Shown here piece by piece: positions 37,613 to 45,178 of a stretch of DNA of 64,000 nt. This DNA is from Mucilaginibacter robiniae (GTDB taxonomy: Bacteria; Bacteroidota; Bacteroidia; Sphingobacteriales; Sphingobacteriaceae). The number at the start of each line of letters is the position of its first letter. Within the stretch, counting starts at the first letter, position 1. The notes under the pieces were generated by a model, which made no database searches, was not told the origin of the DNA, and worked only from the letters and a program-made list of their open reading frames with translations. The DNA lies in contig NZ_CP051682.1 of assembly GCF_012849215.1 (NCBI RefSeq), forward strand, positions 682,001 to 746,000, written 5' to 3'. A program made the translations under genes and the position numbers.

Positions 37613-38119
37613 TTAATAATATGGCGAAGGTCAGCAACTGCCAACTATACCTTGTAGTCTAATCATGGTGATTTGTAGCCGAAATGCGAAACGGTATTTA
37701 TAGCAGACTTCTAAAAAACGTTTAAATGGCCTTCTTTTGAAAACAGGTTTATGAGTTAATTATAAGTTTTTATGTGTCGCATTTCGAGTGAGTCTTTAAA
37801 AATGTACATTTACTCTTAAAACCTTTCTGTCTTACATATATAGCACTTTATAGGAATGATCTTAAACTATAAAAAAGTTTGACGTTCTCCAAAACGCCGT
37901 TCCTTTTAGCACCACCGAAATACAGATCATGATGTTTGTGTTGTTCGTTCCTCTCTTCATCAGTTTAGATTAGCCAGACTCCCTATGTTTAATCTTATCA
38001 AATACCTTGAAGGAATTAAACCGTAAAAGCTCAAATTGCATACTATAGTGAGCCGTACAAGCGGAATATTTGAGCCGTAGAAGAAACCATGATGCGTTTT
38101 GAACTTTGATATTTGCATT
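37613..38119. other. Divergent regulatory region between SDR and aldo/keto reductase genes
   Basis: The 507-base gap holds no credible gene. It contains a 10-bp inverted repeat, CGAAATGCGA (37680-37689) with TCGCATTTCG (37777-37786). Three phased copies of a TGAGCCGTA-like site lie at 38017, 38049 and 38071. A short minus-strand frame at 37970-38152 overlaps these sites and the reductase start and is unlikely to be coding. Confidence 0.6.
38017..38083 (+). promoter_or_regulatory. Helically phased direct repeats, probable AraC-type activator site
   Basis: TGAGCCGTACAAG (38049-38061) and TGAGCCGTAGAAG (38071-38083) agree at 12 of 13 positions and are 22 bases apart. TAAACCGTAAAAG (38017-38029) agrees at 10 of 13 and is 32 bases upstream. 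These spacings of about two and three helical turns are typical of AraC-family activators, and an AraC gene lies at the end of this operon. Confidence 0.6.
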
Positions 38120-39091
38120 ATGAAAAACATCACTAAAATTCAGTTGGGCCACAATGGTCCGTTCGTATCCAAACTTGGTTTAGGCTGTATGCGTATGTCT
38201 TCTATCTGGGGTGGTTCTACACCTGATGAAACAGAAAGTATTGCTACGATTCATGAAGCTTTAGATAGCGGTGTTAACTTTTTGAACACCGGAGACTTTT
38301 ACGGTGCTGGTCATAACGAAATGCTGATCGGCAAAGCCATTAAAGGGAGGCGTGATGATGCTTTCATCAGCGTTAAATTCGGTGCTATCTTTCACAATGG
38401 TCAGTGGTTGGGAATGGATCTGCGCCCTATCGCTATCAAGAATTTTATCAACTATTCACTAACCCGTTTGGGTGTTGAAACTATCGACCTCTACCAGCCC
38501 AGCCGAATGGATAACAGCGTGCCGGTGGAAGACATTATCGGAACGGTAGCTGACCTGATTCAAGAAGGCAAAGTGCGTTATATTGGCGTATCGGAAATTA
38601 CAGCTGACCAATTGCGTAAAGCCAACAGCATTCACCCCATAAGCGCACTAGAAATTGGCTATTCGCTGGCTGAGCGCGGGATAGAAAGTGAACTGTTGCC
38701 TACAGCAAAGGAACTAGGCATTGGCATAGTAGCCTTCGCCAATACAGCTGAAGGCTTACTAACGGGTGAAATGCAAGCACCACTTCCGGAGAACGACTAC
38801 CGTAATCATTTCTCTCGCTTTCAAGGCGAAAACTTGATTCATAACCTGGAAAAAGTTGAAGTTTTAAAGCAACTGGCCAGCAATAAAGGTTGTACGCCAA
38901 CACAGGTTGCGATCGCTTGGGTGAAAGAGCAAGGCGAGCATATTATGCCGTTAGTGAGCATGAGTCGCAGATCGCGCTTGCCGGAAAACATAGCAGCGAT
39001 GAATATTGTATTTACGCCAGAAGAAATGAACACCTTAAATACTACTTTTGCAACAGGTGCTATATTGGGCGGCACTTACTTACAACGCTAA
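38120..39091 (+). CDS. Aldo/keto reductase family protein with atypical active site
   Basis: The 323-residue TIM-barrel protein has an aldo/keto reductase layout: KLGLGCMRM, NTGDFYGAGHNE (Asp and catalytic Tyr), SVKFG (catalytic Lys), then DLYQPSRMD, and GKVRYIGVSE. The usual catalytic His of DLYYLHRVD-like motifs is replaced here by Ser. Related proteins with changes at this spot exist, and activity may be altered. ATG 38120 is preferred over a TTG 21 bases earlier because a GATATTTG box (38108-38115) would then be inside the gene. An AraC gene follows four bases later. Confidence 0.88.
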   Translation: MKNITKIQLGHNGPFVSKLGLGCMRMSSIWGGSTPDETESIATIHEALDSGVNFLNTGDFYGAGHNEMLIGKAIKGRRDDAFISVKFGAIFHNGQWLGMDLRPIAIKNFINYSLTRLGVETIDLYQPSRMDNSVPVEDIIGTVADLIQEGKVRYIGVSEITADQLRKANSIHPISALEIGYSLAERGIESELLPTAKELGIGIVAFANTAEGLLTGEMQAPLPENDYRNHFSRFQGENLIHNLEKVEVLKQLASNKGCTPTQVAIAWVKEQGEHIMPLVSMSRRSRLPENIAAMNIVFTPEEMNTLNTTFATGAILGGTYLQR

Positions 39092-39095
39092 ATGA

Positions 39096-39935
39096 ATGAT
39101 TAGTCCAGAAGAAATCCTCCCAGGCGTGATTTTCTATTCTTACCTCTCTGCCGAGCGAAAGGAGAAAGTATGTTTTTGGAACCACCCTACTTTGATACTA
39201 CAGGTTTCAGGACAGTTTACCTTGGAAACTTCCGGACAAAGCATCTCGATGACCGGAGGAGAAATGCTGCTGATTGGCAAAAACCAAGTGGGTACGCTCA
39301 CCAAAACACCGCTACCCGGAGCGAATTATGAAACCATCGTGATATCCTTGCAGGAAGATTTGTTGCGCAAAATTGCATTGGAAGAAAAACTTGAAGCAGA
39401 CCGAAAATACATTGGTCCGCCCAATATCTTAATTCCATTTAACGAATTTCTGCAGGGATATTTTCATTCTATTGTTCCCTACGCCCGGAGTTCGGGGGCG
39501 GCCATGACCGATGAAATGGGCATCTTGAAAGTAAAAGAAGGCGTTAAATTACTGTTACTTGCGTTGCCTGTTCTTCGCAACTTTTTATTTGACTTTTCAG
39601 AACCTTATAAGATTGACCTGGAAAAGTTCATGCTCAGTAACTTTCACTTTAACGTTCCTGTCGAAAAATTTGCACAGCTGACTGGTCGTAGCCTAGCGGG
39701 TTTCAAACGCGATTTTCAGAAATCCTTTGGCTCACCGCCACGTCAGTGGCTGCAAGATAAGCGGTTAAACGCAGCAAAACACCTCATCGAAAACAAGCAC
39801 CAAAAGCCCTCAGCAATATACCTTGATTTAGGCTTTAAAAGCCTGTCCCACTTCTCTTATTCTTTCAAGAAAAAATTTGGTAAGTCGCCTAATGAGCTGG
39901 TGTATTTTTCTTCCAGACAGCCATCGTTAGGTTAA
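39096..39935 (+). CDS. AraC family transcriptional regulator
   Basis: The 279-residue protein has an AraC/ExsA-like architecture. The N-terminal beta-rich domain contains LQVSGQFTLETSGQSISMTGGEMLLI. The C-terminal HTH segments are VEKFAQLTGRSLAGFKRDFQKSFG and IYLDLGFKSLSHFSYSFKKKFGKSP-like. It starts four bases after the aldo/keto reductase and is surely cotranscribed. Phased direct repeats upstream of the operon are its probable binding sites, so it may activate its own operon. Confidence 0.9.
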   Translation: MISPEEILPGVIFYSYLSAERKEKVCFWNHPTLILQVSGQFTLETSGQSISMTGGEMLLIGKNQVGTLTKTPLPGANYETIVISLQEDLLRKIALEEKLEADRKYIGPPNILIPFNEFLQGYFHSIVPYARSSGAAMTDEMGILKVKEGVKLLLLALPVLRNFLFDFSEPYKIDLEKFMLSNFHFNVPVEKFAQLTGRSLAGFKRDFQKSFGSPPRQWLQDKRLNAAKHLIENKHQKPSAIYLDLGFKSLSHFSYSFKKKFGKSPNELVYFSSRQPSLG

Positions 39936-40300
39936 AGGAAACCCCGTATGCATTCACCATACGATTAGGCCATGTCATCTTATAGGTGATAAGCTAAAAA
40001 TAGTTTTACTGTGATGTGCCTGTAGTTGTTATTTTACTTGTAGCACTTTATGCGAAGTACAATAAAGCAACCTAATGTTTTCGTCACTACTAATTTCCAA
40101 CTTGCTTTCAATTGGACATCAGTAGTAAATCGAATTTTGACTAAGTTCTAATCCTTCGCACTTCAGTTTGCTTTAGAACAATGAGCTTTTTAGTCTTTAA
40201 AGAAGAACTTCTTTTTATAAATATGAAAGTTTGTTTTAGGTAATCCAAAGTATATGATCTTACTTTTTTGATAAATTACTCCATATCCACATTGTAAGTA
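39936..40300. other. Intergenic region without recognised features
   Basis: These 365 AT-rich bases lie between a plus-strand AraC gene and a minus-strand exporter gene. I see no credible open frame, strong hairpin or promoter box in them. Confidence 0.5.
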
Positions 40301-42100
40301 TTACCGCTCTATACCAGCTGAATTAAATTGCAGATCGTATAATTTACGATAATAACCATCTTCTATACGTAATAACTCCTGATGAGTGCCTACTTCTTTG
40401 ATTTCGCCATGATCCAGTACAATTATTTTATCTGCATTCTGGATGGTAGATAAACGGTGAGCAATTACAATTGCTGTACGATCTTGCATCAATTTATCAA
40501 TGGCATTTTGTATCAATAATTCAGTCTCAGTATCTACCGATGAAGTAGCTTCATCCAATACCAATATAGCCGGGTTGTACACTAATGCCCGCACAAACGA
40601 AATCAATTGCGCTTGACCTGCTGATAGCGTAGCACCACGCTCCATTACGTTATAATCATAGCCGCCGGGTAAACGTTCAATAAACTCATGAGCGCCTACG
40701 TTTTTGGAAGCGTTTACAATCTGTTCGCGGGTAATAGCCGGGTTGTTGAGGCTGATATTGTTGGCAATGGTGTCTGAAAACAGAAACACATCCTGTATCA
40801 CCGTAGCAATCTGCGAGCGTAAAAAGCTTAGTTCATAATCCTGAATACTTACACCATCCACCTTTACGCTTCCCTTACCAATCTCGTAAAAGCGGTTCAG
40901 AATGTTAATAGTTGATGATTTACCAGCACCGGTAGCCCCTACCAAGGCCAGGGTTTCACCGGGTTTTACAGCAAAGCTGATATTTTTTAACACCCAGTTT
41001 TCATCATTATAGGCAAACCATACTTTATCAAACTCAATTTTACCTTTCAAGGTTCCGGGCTTCAAGACGCCTTTATTTACGGCTACCTCATCCGTATCGA
41101 GTACTTTAAAAATACGATCGGCACCTACCATCCCCATTTGCAAGGTATTAAACTTATCGGCCAATTGGCGTATAGGGCGAAACAGCAGGTTAAGCAAGGC
41201 AATAAAAGCCACGATGAGACCTGGAGTGATTCCATGATGAGAGGCTGAAATATCTGCCATTTGCTGATCGGTCAGGATACGCTTACAGCCATACCAAACC
41301 AATAAGGCAATAGACATAGCCACGAAAATTTCAACTACCGGGAAGAAGATAGAATAATACCAGTTAGAACGAATGTTGGCATCCCGGTACTTCAGGTTTA
41401 CGGCTTTGAACTTGCGCATTTCCTGATCTTCGCGGGCAAAATACTGGATAATGCTGATGCCTGAAATGTGCTCCTGCAAAAAGGTATTGAGCTGCGCTAC
41501 TTGGGTACGTACTTCCTGGAACGAAACTTTGATAGCTTCTTTAAATATATAAGTAGCCCACAATAAAAACGGGATTGGAACTAACGTAATCAGTGCTAAC
41601 CGCCAATCTTTTACCATCATATAGATGATAATAGATACCACTAGTAAAAAGTCGCCAGCTATAGAAATTAACCCTTCCGAAAAAATATCGGCAATGGTTT
41701 CCAAGTCAGATACCGTACGGGTAATGAGCATACCAATAGGTGTGCGGTCAAAATACTTTAAACGCAAACCAATGATGTGATTGAACACATCAATCCGCAA
41801 ATCGCGAATTACGGATTCGCCTAAGGCATTGGTCAGGTAAGTTTGATAGTACTGAGCTACTGTTTGTATAGCCAGCTGGATAATCATCAGCGTTACCATG
41901 AGCAACAAGCCGTTGTAATTACCTACCATAATGTAGTTATCCAGTGCCTTTTCCATCAGCACAGGTTGAGCCAGTGCAATAATAGCAACGAAGATGGTTA
42001 AAAAGGCAGCTGTGGCAAACGTGCGGTTGTAAGGCTTTACATACTGCATAATGCGCCTGAGCAACGACCAATCAATAGCTTTTCCGGTTACCTGAGACAT
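40301..42100 (-). CDS. ABC exporter with fused membrane and ATPase domains
   Basis: The 599-residue half-transporter has a six-helix membrane domain (about 20-320) and a C-terminal ATPase domain. The ATPase domain has Walker A GATGAGKSS, Q-loop, signature LSAGQAQ, Walker B ILVLDEATSSVD, and the His switch in VIAHRLSTI. The signature reads LSAGQ rather than the commoner LSGGQ. Homologues (MsbA, BmrA and LmrA type) export lipids or drugs and work as dimers. It stands alone; the substrate is unknown. Confidence 0.93.
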   Translation of the reverse strand: MSQVTGKAIDWSLLRRIMQYVKPYNRTFATAAFLTIFVAIIALAQPVLMEKALDNYIMVGNYNGLLLMVTLMIIQLAIQTVAQYYQTYLTNALGESVIRDLRIDVFNHIIGLRLKYFDRTPIGMLITRTVSDLETIADIFSEGLISIAGDFLLVVSIIIYMMVKDWRLALITLVPIPFLLWATYIFKEAIKVSFQEVRTQVAQLNTFLQEHISGISIIQYFAREDQEMRKFKAVNLKYRDANIRSNWYYSIFFPVVEIFVAMSIALLVWYGCKRILTDQQMADISASHHGITPGLIVAFIALLNLLFRPIRQLADKFNTLQMGMVGADRIFKVLDTDEVAVNKGVLKPGTLKGKIEFDKVWFAYNDENWVLKNISFAVKPGETLALVGATGAGKSSTINILNRFYEIGKGSVKVDGVSIQDYELSFLRSQIATVIQDVFLFSDTIANNISLNNPAITREQIVNASKNVGAHEFIERLPGGYDYNVMERGATLSAGQAQLISFVRALVYNPAILVLDEATSSVDTETELLIQNAIDKLMQDRTAIVIAHRLSTIQNADKIIVLDHGEIKEVGTHQELLRIEDGYYRKLYDLQFNSAGIER

Positions 42101-42222
42101 GTATTATATAGTGCGTGAGTTATTTGAAGGATTGAGTAAATGATTTGTTTTATACGAAAGACCAGACCACTAAGACTGATGTTATAAATTTGCCTGTAGC
42201 ATTAATTACCGGATTTCTAAAT

Positions 42223-43023
42223 TCAAAGGTACGGATATTTTACTTCCGTGAGGTACAACCCGCAGGCCGGAACAGAAGTGCCGGCGTTGCTACGGCTTTT
42301 GCTTTCAATAATCTGGCGAATGCTTTCAGGCTCAATTTCTTTTCGGCCTACCATCAGGCAGGTACCCACAATAGCCCGAACCATATTGCGCAGAAAACGG
42401 TCGGCTGATATGTGAAACACTAAGCCGTCTTCGTTCCGTAACCATTCGGCCCGTGTAATTTTACAGTTATTGGTTTTTACTTGGGTGTTGGATTTACTGA
42501 AACAGCTAAAATCTGTGTACTGCATCATGATAGTGGCCGCTTGGTTCATTAGCTCTATATCCAATTCCCCTTTTAGCAACCAAGAGAAATCAACTTTGAA
42601 CGGATCTTTATGAAAATGTATATGGTACTCGTACGAACGCGATGTGGCATCAAACCGTGCATGAGCATCTGCCTGCACCGGAATTAAACGTCTTACGGCA
42701 ATATCAAAAGGCAAAAGAGCATTCAAGCCCTCCAATTCGCGCTTGCCCAATAAGCTATAAACCGGGCTTTGCTCTGCTGTTAGGTCTTGTGTTTCGGTTT
42801 TACGCTGCCGTAGCGGAATATCAGCATGTACAAATAACTGCCGGGCGTGTACTCCGGTATCGGTACGGCCTGCACCGGTGGTTTCGATAGGTTGACGTAG
42901 TAAAGTAGCCAACGCTTCGTTTAACTTTTGCTGCACAGTAATGGCATTGGGTTGCAATTGCCAGCCGTGGTAGCGTGTACCCTCGTAAGCCAGTTCCAGA
43001 AAATAACGTTGTATTTGAGCCAC
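42223..43023 (-). CDS. truA: tRNA pseudouridine(38-40) synthase
   Basis: TruA modifies uridines 38-40 in the tRNA anticodon stem. The 266-residue protein has RYFLELAYEGTRYHGWQ at the start and GAGRTDTGVHA with catalytic Asp55, then the AHARFDATSRSYEYHI segment. A longer frame opens at 43074, but a perfect -7 box (43028-43035) lies inside it. I therefore place the start at GTG 43023, only four bases after the box, implying a leaderless mRNA. This start gives the usual family N-terminus. Confidence 0.92.
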   Translation of the reverse strand: MAQIQRYFLELAYEGTRYHGWQLQPNAITVQQKLNEALATLLRQPIETTGAGRTDTGVHARQLFVHADIPLRQRKTETQDLTAEQSPVYSLLGKRELEGLNALLPFDIAVRRLIPVQADAHARFDATSRSYEYHIHFHKDPFKVDFSWLLKGELDIELMNQAATIMMQYTDFSCFSKSNTQVKTNNCKITRAEWLRNEDGLVFHISADRFLRNMVRAIVGTCLMVGRKEIEPESIRQIIESKSRSNAGTSVPACGLYLTEVKYPYL

Positions 43024-43027
43024 GCAG

Positions 43028-43035
43028 CAAAGGTA
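43028..43035 (-). promoter_or_regulatory. -7 promoter box of truA
   Basis: The minus strand reads TACCTTTG, an exact match. The GTG start follows after four bases, so transcription would begin at or next to it. Confidence 0.6.
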
Positions 43036-43081
43036 GCAAAGCGTGCAGCAAACCTCAATGTATATTTTAAGCAAACAATTT

Positions 43082-43089
43082 TATATTTG
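43082..43089 (+). promoter_or_regulatory. -7 promoter box of the DUF4293 gene
   Basis: TATATTTG is an exact TAnnTTTG match, 19 bases before the ATG at 43109, divergent from the truA promoter. Confidence 0.6.
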
Positions 43090-43108
43090 CCCTGCTAAGT
43101 ATTTAATT

Positions 43109-43576
43109 ATGTTACAACGCGTACAAAGTATATATCTGTTTTTTGCCAGTTTGGCCCTGTTTGCCCTTTATCTGTTCCCGATAGCTTACAATATTTATGT
43201 AGCCGGCGTACCTACTAGTGTTAAAATTACCGGCTTGTTTCAAAATGTAAAAGAAGCCCAGGTGCACACTGAAGTATTTGTGGCGCTTACCGCTGTTACC
43301 GCTATTGTGGCCTTGTTGCCGCTGGTAATCATTTTTTTGTATCGCAACCGTAAGCAACAGGTGGCTTTATGCTACAGCACCGTATTGGTTATTATTGGCT
43401 TAAGCTTTTGGATAGCTCAAACGGTTAAAAGTGTTACGCAAGGCGTGGTATTGAGAACTGATAATTTTGGTATTGGCTTGTTTTTGCCGCCGATAGCCAT
43501 TCTGCTGCTGTTTATAGCTATTCGTCATATTAAAAGTGATGAAAAGCTGGTACGTTCGGCCGATCGTTTGCGCTAG
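43109..43576 (+). CDS. DUF4293 family membrane protein
   Basis: From ATG 43109 the protein has 155 residues and four membrane helices. The first starts at MLQRVQSIYLFFASLALF, which is the DUF4293 hallmark, and a soluble loop follows (about 28-58). The family is limited to Bacteroidota and has no known function. It is divergent from truA with overlapping control regions. A longer frame from 43043 contains the promoter box and was rejected. Confidence 0.88.
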   Translation: MLQRVQSIYLFFASLALFALYLFPIAYNIYVAGVPTSVKITGLFQNVKEAQVHTEVFVALTAVTAIVALLPLVIIFLYRNRKQQVALCYSTVLVIIGLSFWIAQTVKSVTQGVVLRTDNFGIGLFLPPIAILLLFIAIRHIKSDEKLVRSADRLR

Positions 43577-43621
43577 TTATTAGCAGCAACGCCGTTAACA
43601 TACTCAATTGTTAACTCATTC

Positions 43622-43662
43622 AGTATAGAGCTGAATATTGATTATATACTCAGCTCTATACT
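43622..43662. terminator. Perfect hairpin between convergent DUF4293 and M90 genes
   Basis: AGTATAGAGCTGA (43622-43634) pairs perfectly with TCAGCTCTATACT (43650-43662). It probably ends both convergent transcripts, although no T-run follows. Confidence 0.6.
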
Positions 43663-43683
43663 ATATTCCATTAAGTGTATCAC

Positions 43684-44478
43684 TTATTTAGCGGCCGGAT
43701 TTTGTGCAAATACCCGACTTAATTGCTGGTATAGCTCCGGATGCTTCTGCTGCAACTGACCGGGCTTTTCAAAAAAGTATTCGGCGGCTACGGCTAAAAA
43801 TTCAGCTTCGCTGGTAGCAGCATAAGGGTCAATATCTGAATGGCCTTTTTCAATACGCTGCATTTCATGGTGCATCATTTTCAACCAGGGCGAAGCATAT
43901 TCATGTGCCAGCATGTTTTCAGGCAAACCATCAGTAGCACCGTCAGATTTATCCAGCAAATGCACAAACTCATGAATGCCGGTATTCTGTTTACCAGATT
44001 GTGACGAAAAGCCTTTCAGCAAAGCTGCTCTGGATAACAGCATTTGCCCATTCATGTAACCCGAACCCACCATACCTTGTATGTTGCGACTTTCCCCCTC
44101 AAACTGAAAATCGTTATTAAACGTATCCGGATATAAAATCACATTGGTGAGGTTCTGGTATCGCCATTCCTCATAACCGAATATAGGAATAATGGCGCTG
44201 GATGCCACTAATACGCGGTCGGTATCATCCACCTCCAATCCTACTCCTTCAATGCGAATATTTTGTAGAAAGCTGGCTATCATACCCTCAAATTTAGTTT
44301 GATCAGTTGCATTCAGCTTTTGATAATACGCTATATGCTGAGTAAGCAAAGCTTTATATTTTTCTTCCAGTTGCTGGTTAACCATTAATTGGGGTTTGCT
44401 ACGCTTGCCGAACAACCAATAAGCCACCAAACCCAACAGCAGCAATACAACAACAGCAATTATTATAAAAGACGTCAT
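43684..44478 (-). CDS. MtfA-like zinc peptidase (family M90)
   Basis: The 264-residue protein has one N-terminal membrane helix (about 2-22) and an M90 peptidase domain. Its zinc motif GIHEFVHLLDKSDG lies near residue 167, and the later EFLAVAAEYFFEKP segment holds the third metal ligand. In Escherichia coli MtfA binds the repressor Mlc and so affects sugar uptake; that partner is unlikely here. The extra membrane anchor distinguishes it from cytoplasmic E. coli MtfA. Protease function is inferred from the motif. Confidence 0.88.
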   Translation of the reverse strand: MTSFIIIAVVVLLLLGLVAYWLFGKRSKPQLMVNQQLEEKYKALLTQHIAYYQKLNATDQTKFEGMIASFLQNIRIEGVGLEVDDTDRVLVASSAIIPIFGYEEWRYQNLTNVILYPDTFNNDFQFEGESRNIQGMVGSGYMNGQMLLSRAALLKGFSSQSGKQNTGIHEFVHLLDKSDGATDGLPENMLAHEYASPWLKMMHHEMQRIEKGHSDIDPYAATSEAEFLAVAAEYFFEKPGQLQQKHPELYQQLSRVFAQNPAAK

Positions 44479-44610
44479 AATTCATTTTGTGAGGTAAACA
44501 CCCGTTGTTTTATATCGTTTGCCAGGTTTTTCAATAATTTGCAATTAGCGTGCAACGTTTGGGCAGCAAGCATCGTCTGTATAAATAATCATCCTTCATA
44601 CAATTTTAAA

Positions 44611-45144
44611 ATGAAAAGAAATTGGGCACTATCCATAGCTGGTATAGCTTTATTTAGTTTGGCTTTTACTTCGGTATCTTCCTTAAATTTCATGGTAAAA
44701 AGCACACAGGAAATTCAGGGATATATGTTAACCGACCATTATTACACGCTGAACAACAACATCAATAACAGTGCATCGGCAGCTTACATTGCCCCTAAGC
44801 CTTTATTAAACGCTATTGAACAAGCTGCCTTAACGCTGCCATCCGATTCATTTACCGTAGCTAAAAACCAGCAGGTTTTACTCACCATAAAATTGGTAAT
44901 GGCACCGCAAAAAGCATTCATCATCAACAACCTGACTACAGGTCAGCAACAAACAATTGACTGTAACTTAAAAGGTGATATTACGGCTAACCGGGCTATT
45001 GAAATAGTTAGTAATAATTACGAAAAAAACAAAGCCAGCCTGGTAGATAGTTATTTATACTTTAACCACAAGAAAATACCGGTAATTGAAAATGCTGCTA
45101 TACAAGCCGAAGTAATGAAGTTGGCTGAAGCAGAAATCAAATAA
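44611..45144 (+). CDS. Hypothetical exported protein, 177 aa
   Basis: From ATG 44611 a signal peptide (about 1-24) precedes a mature part of about 150 residues. Alternating strands and the segment LTIKLVMAPQKAFIINNLTTGQQQTIDCNLKGD are visible. I know no family for it. A longer frame from 44389 runs antisense through the peptidase gene and has no signal, so it was rejected. The gene ends in a perfect palindromic terminator shared with uvrA. Confidence 0.6.
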   Translation: MKRNWALSIAGIALFSLAFTSVSSLNFMVKSTQEIQGYMLTDHYYTLNNNINNSASAAYIAPKPLLNAIEQAALTLPSDSFTVAKNQQVLLTIKLVMAPQKAFIINNLTTGQQQTIDCNLKGDITANRAIEIVSNNYEKNKASLVDSYLYFNHKKIPVIENAAIQAEVMKLAEAEIK

Positions 45145-45178
45145 AAAAAGAGGCACTCCATGGAGTGCCTCTTTTTTT
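45143..45178. terminator. Perfect 36-bp palindrome, bidirectional terminator
   Basis: The left half 45143-45160 and right half 45161-45178 are exact reverse complements, with A- and T-runs at the ends. It overlaps the last bases of the plus-strand gene and the stop codon region of uvrA. Confidence 0.9.

Noticed and set aside
37970..38152. Minus-strand frame of 60 codons
   Set aside because: It overlaps the phased repeats and the start of the aldo/keto reductase and has no recognisable features.
44389..44610. N-terminal extension of the exported protein at 44.6 kb
   Set aside because: The extension lies antisense in the M90 peptidase gene and removes the signal peptide from the N-terminus.
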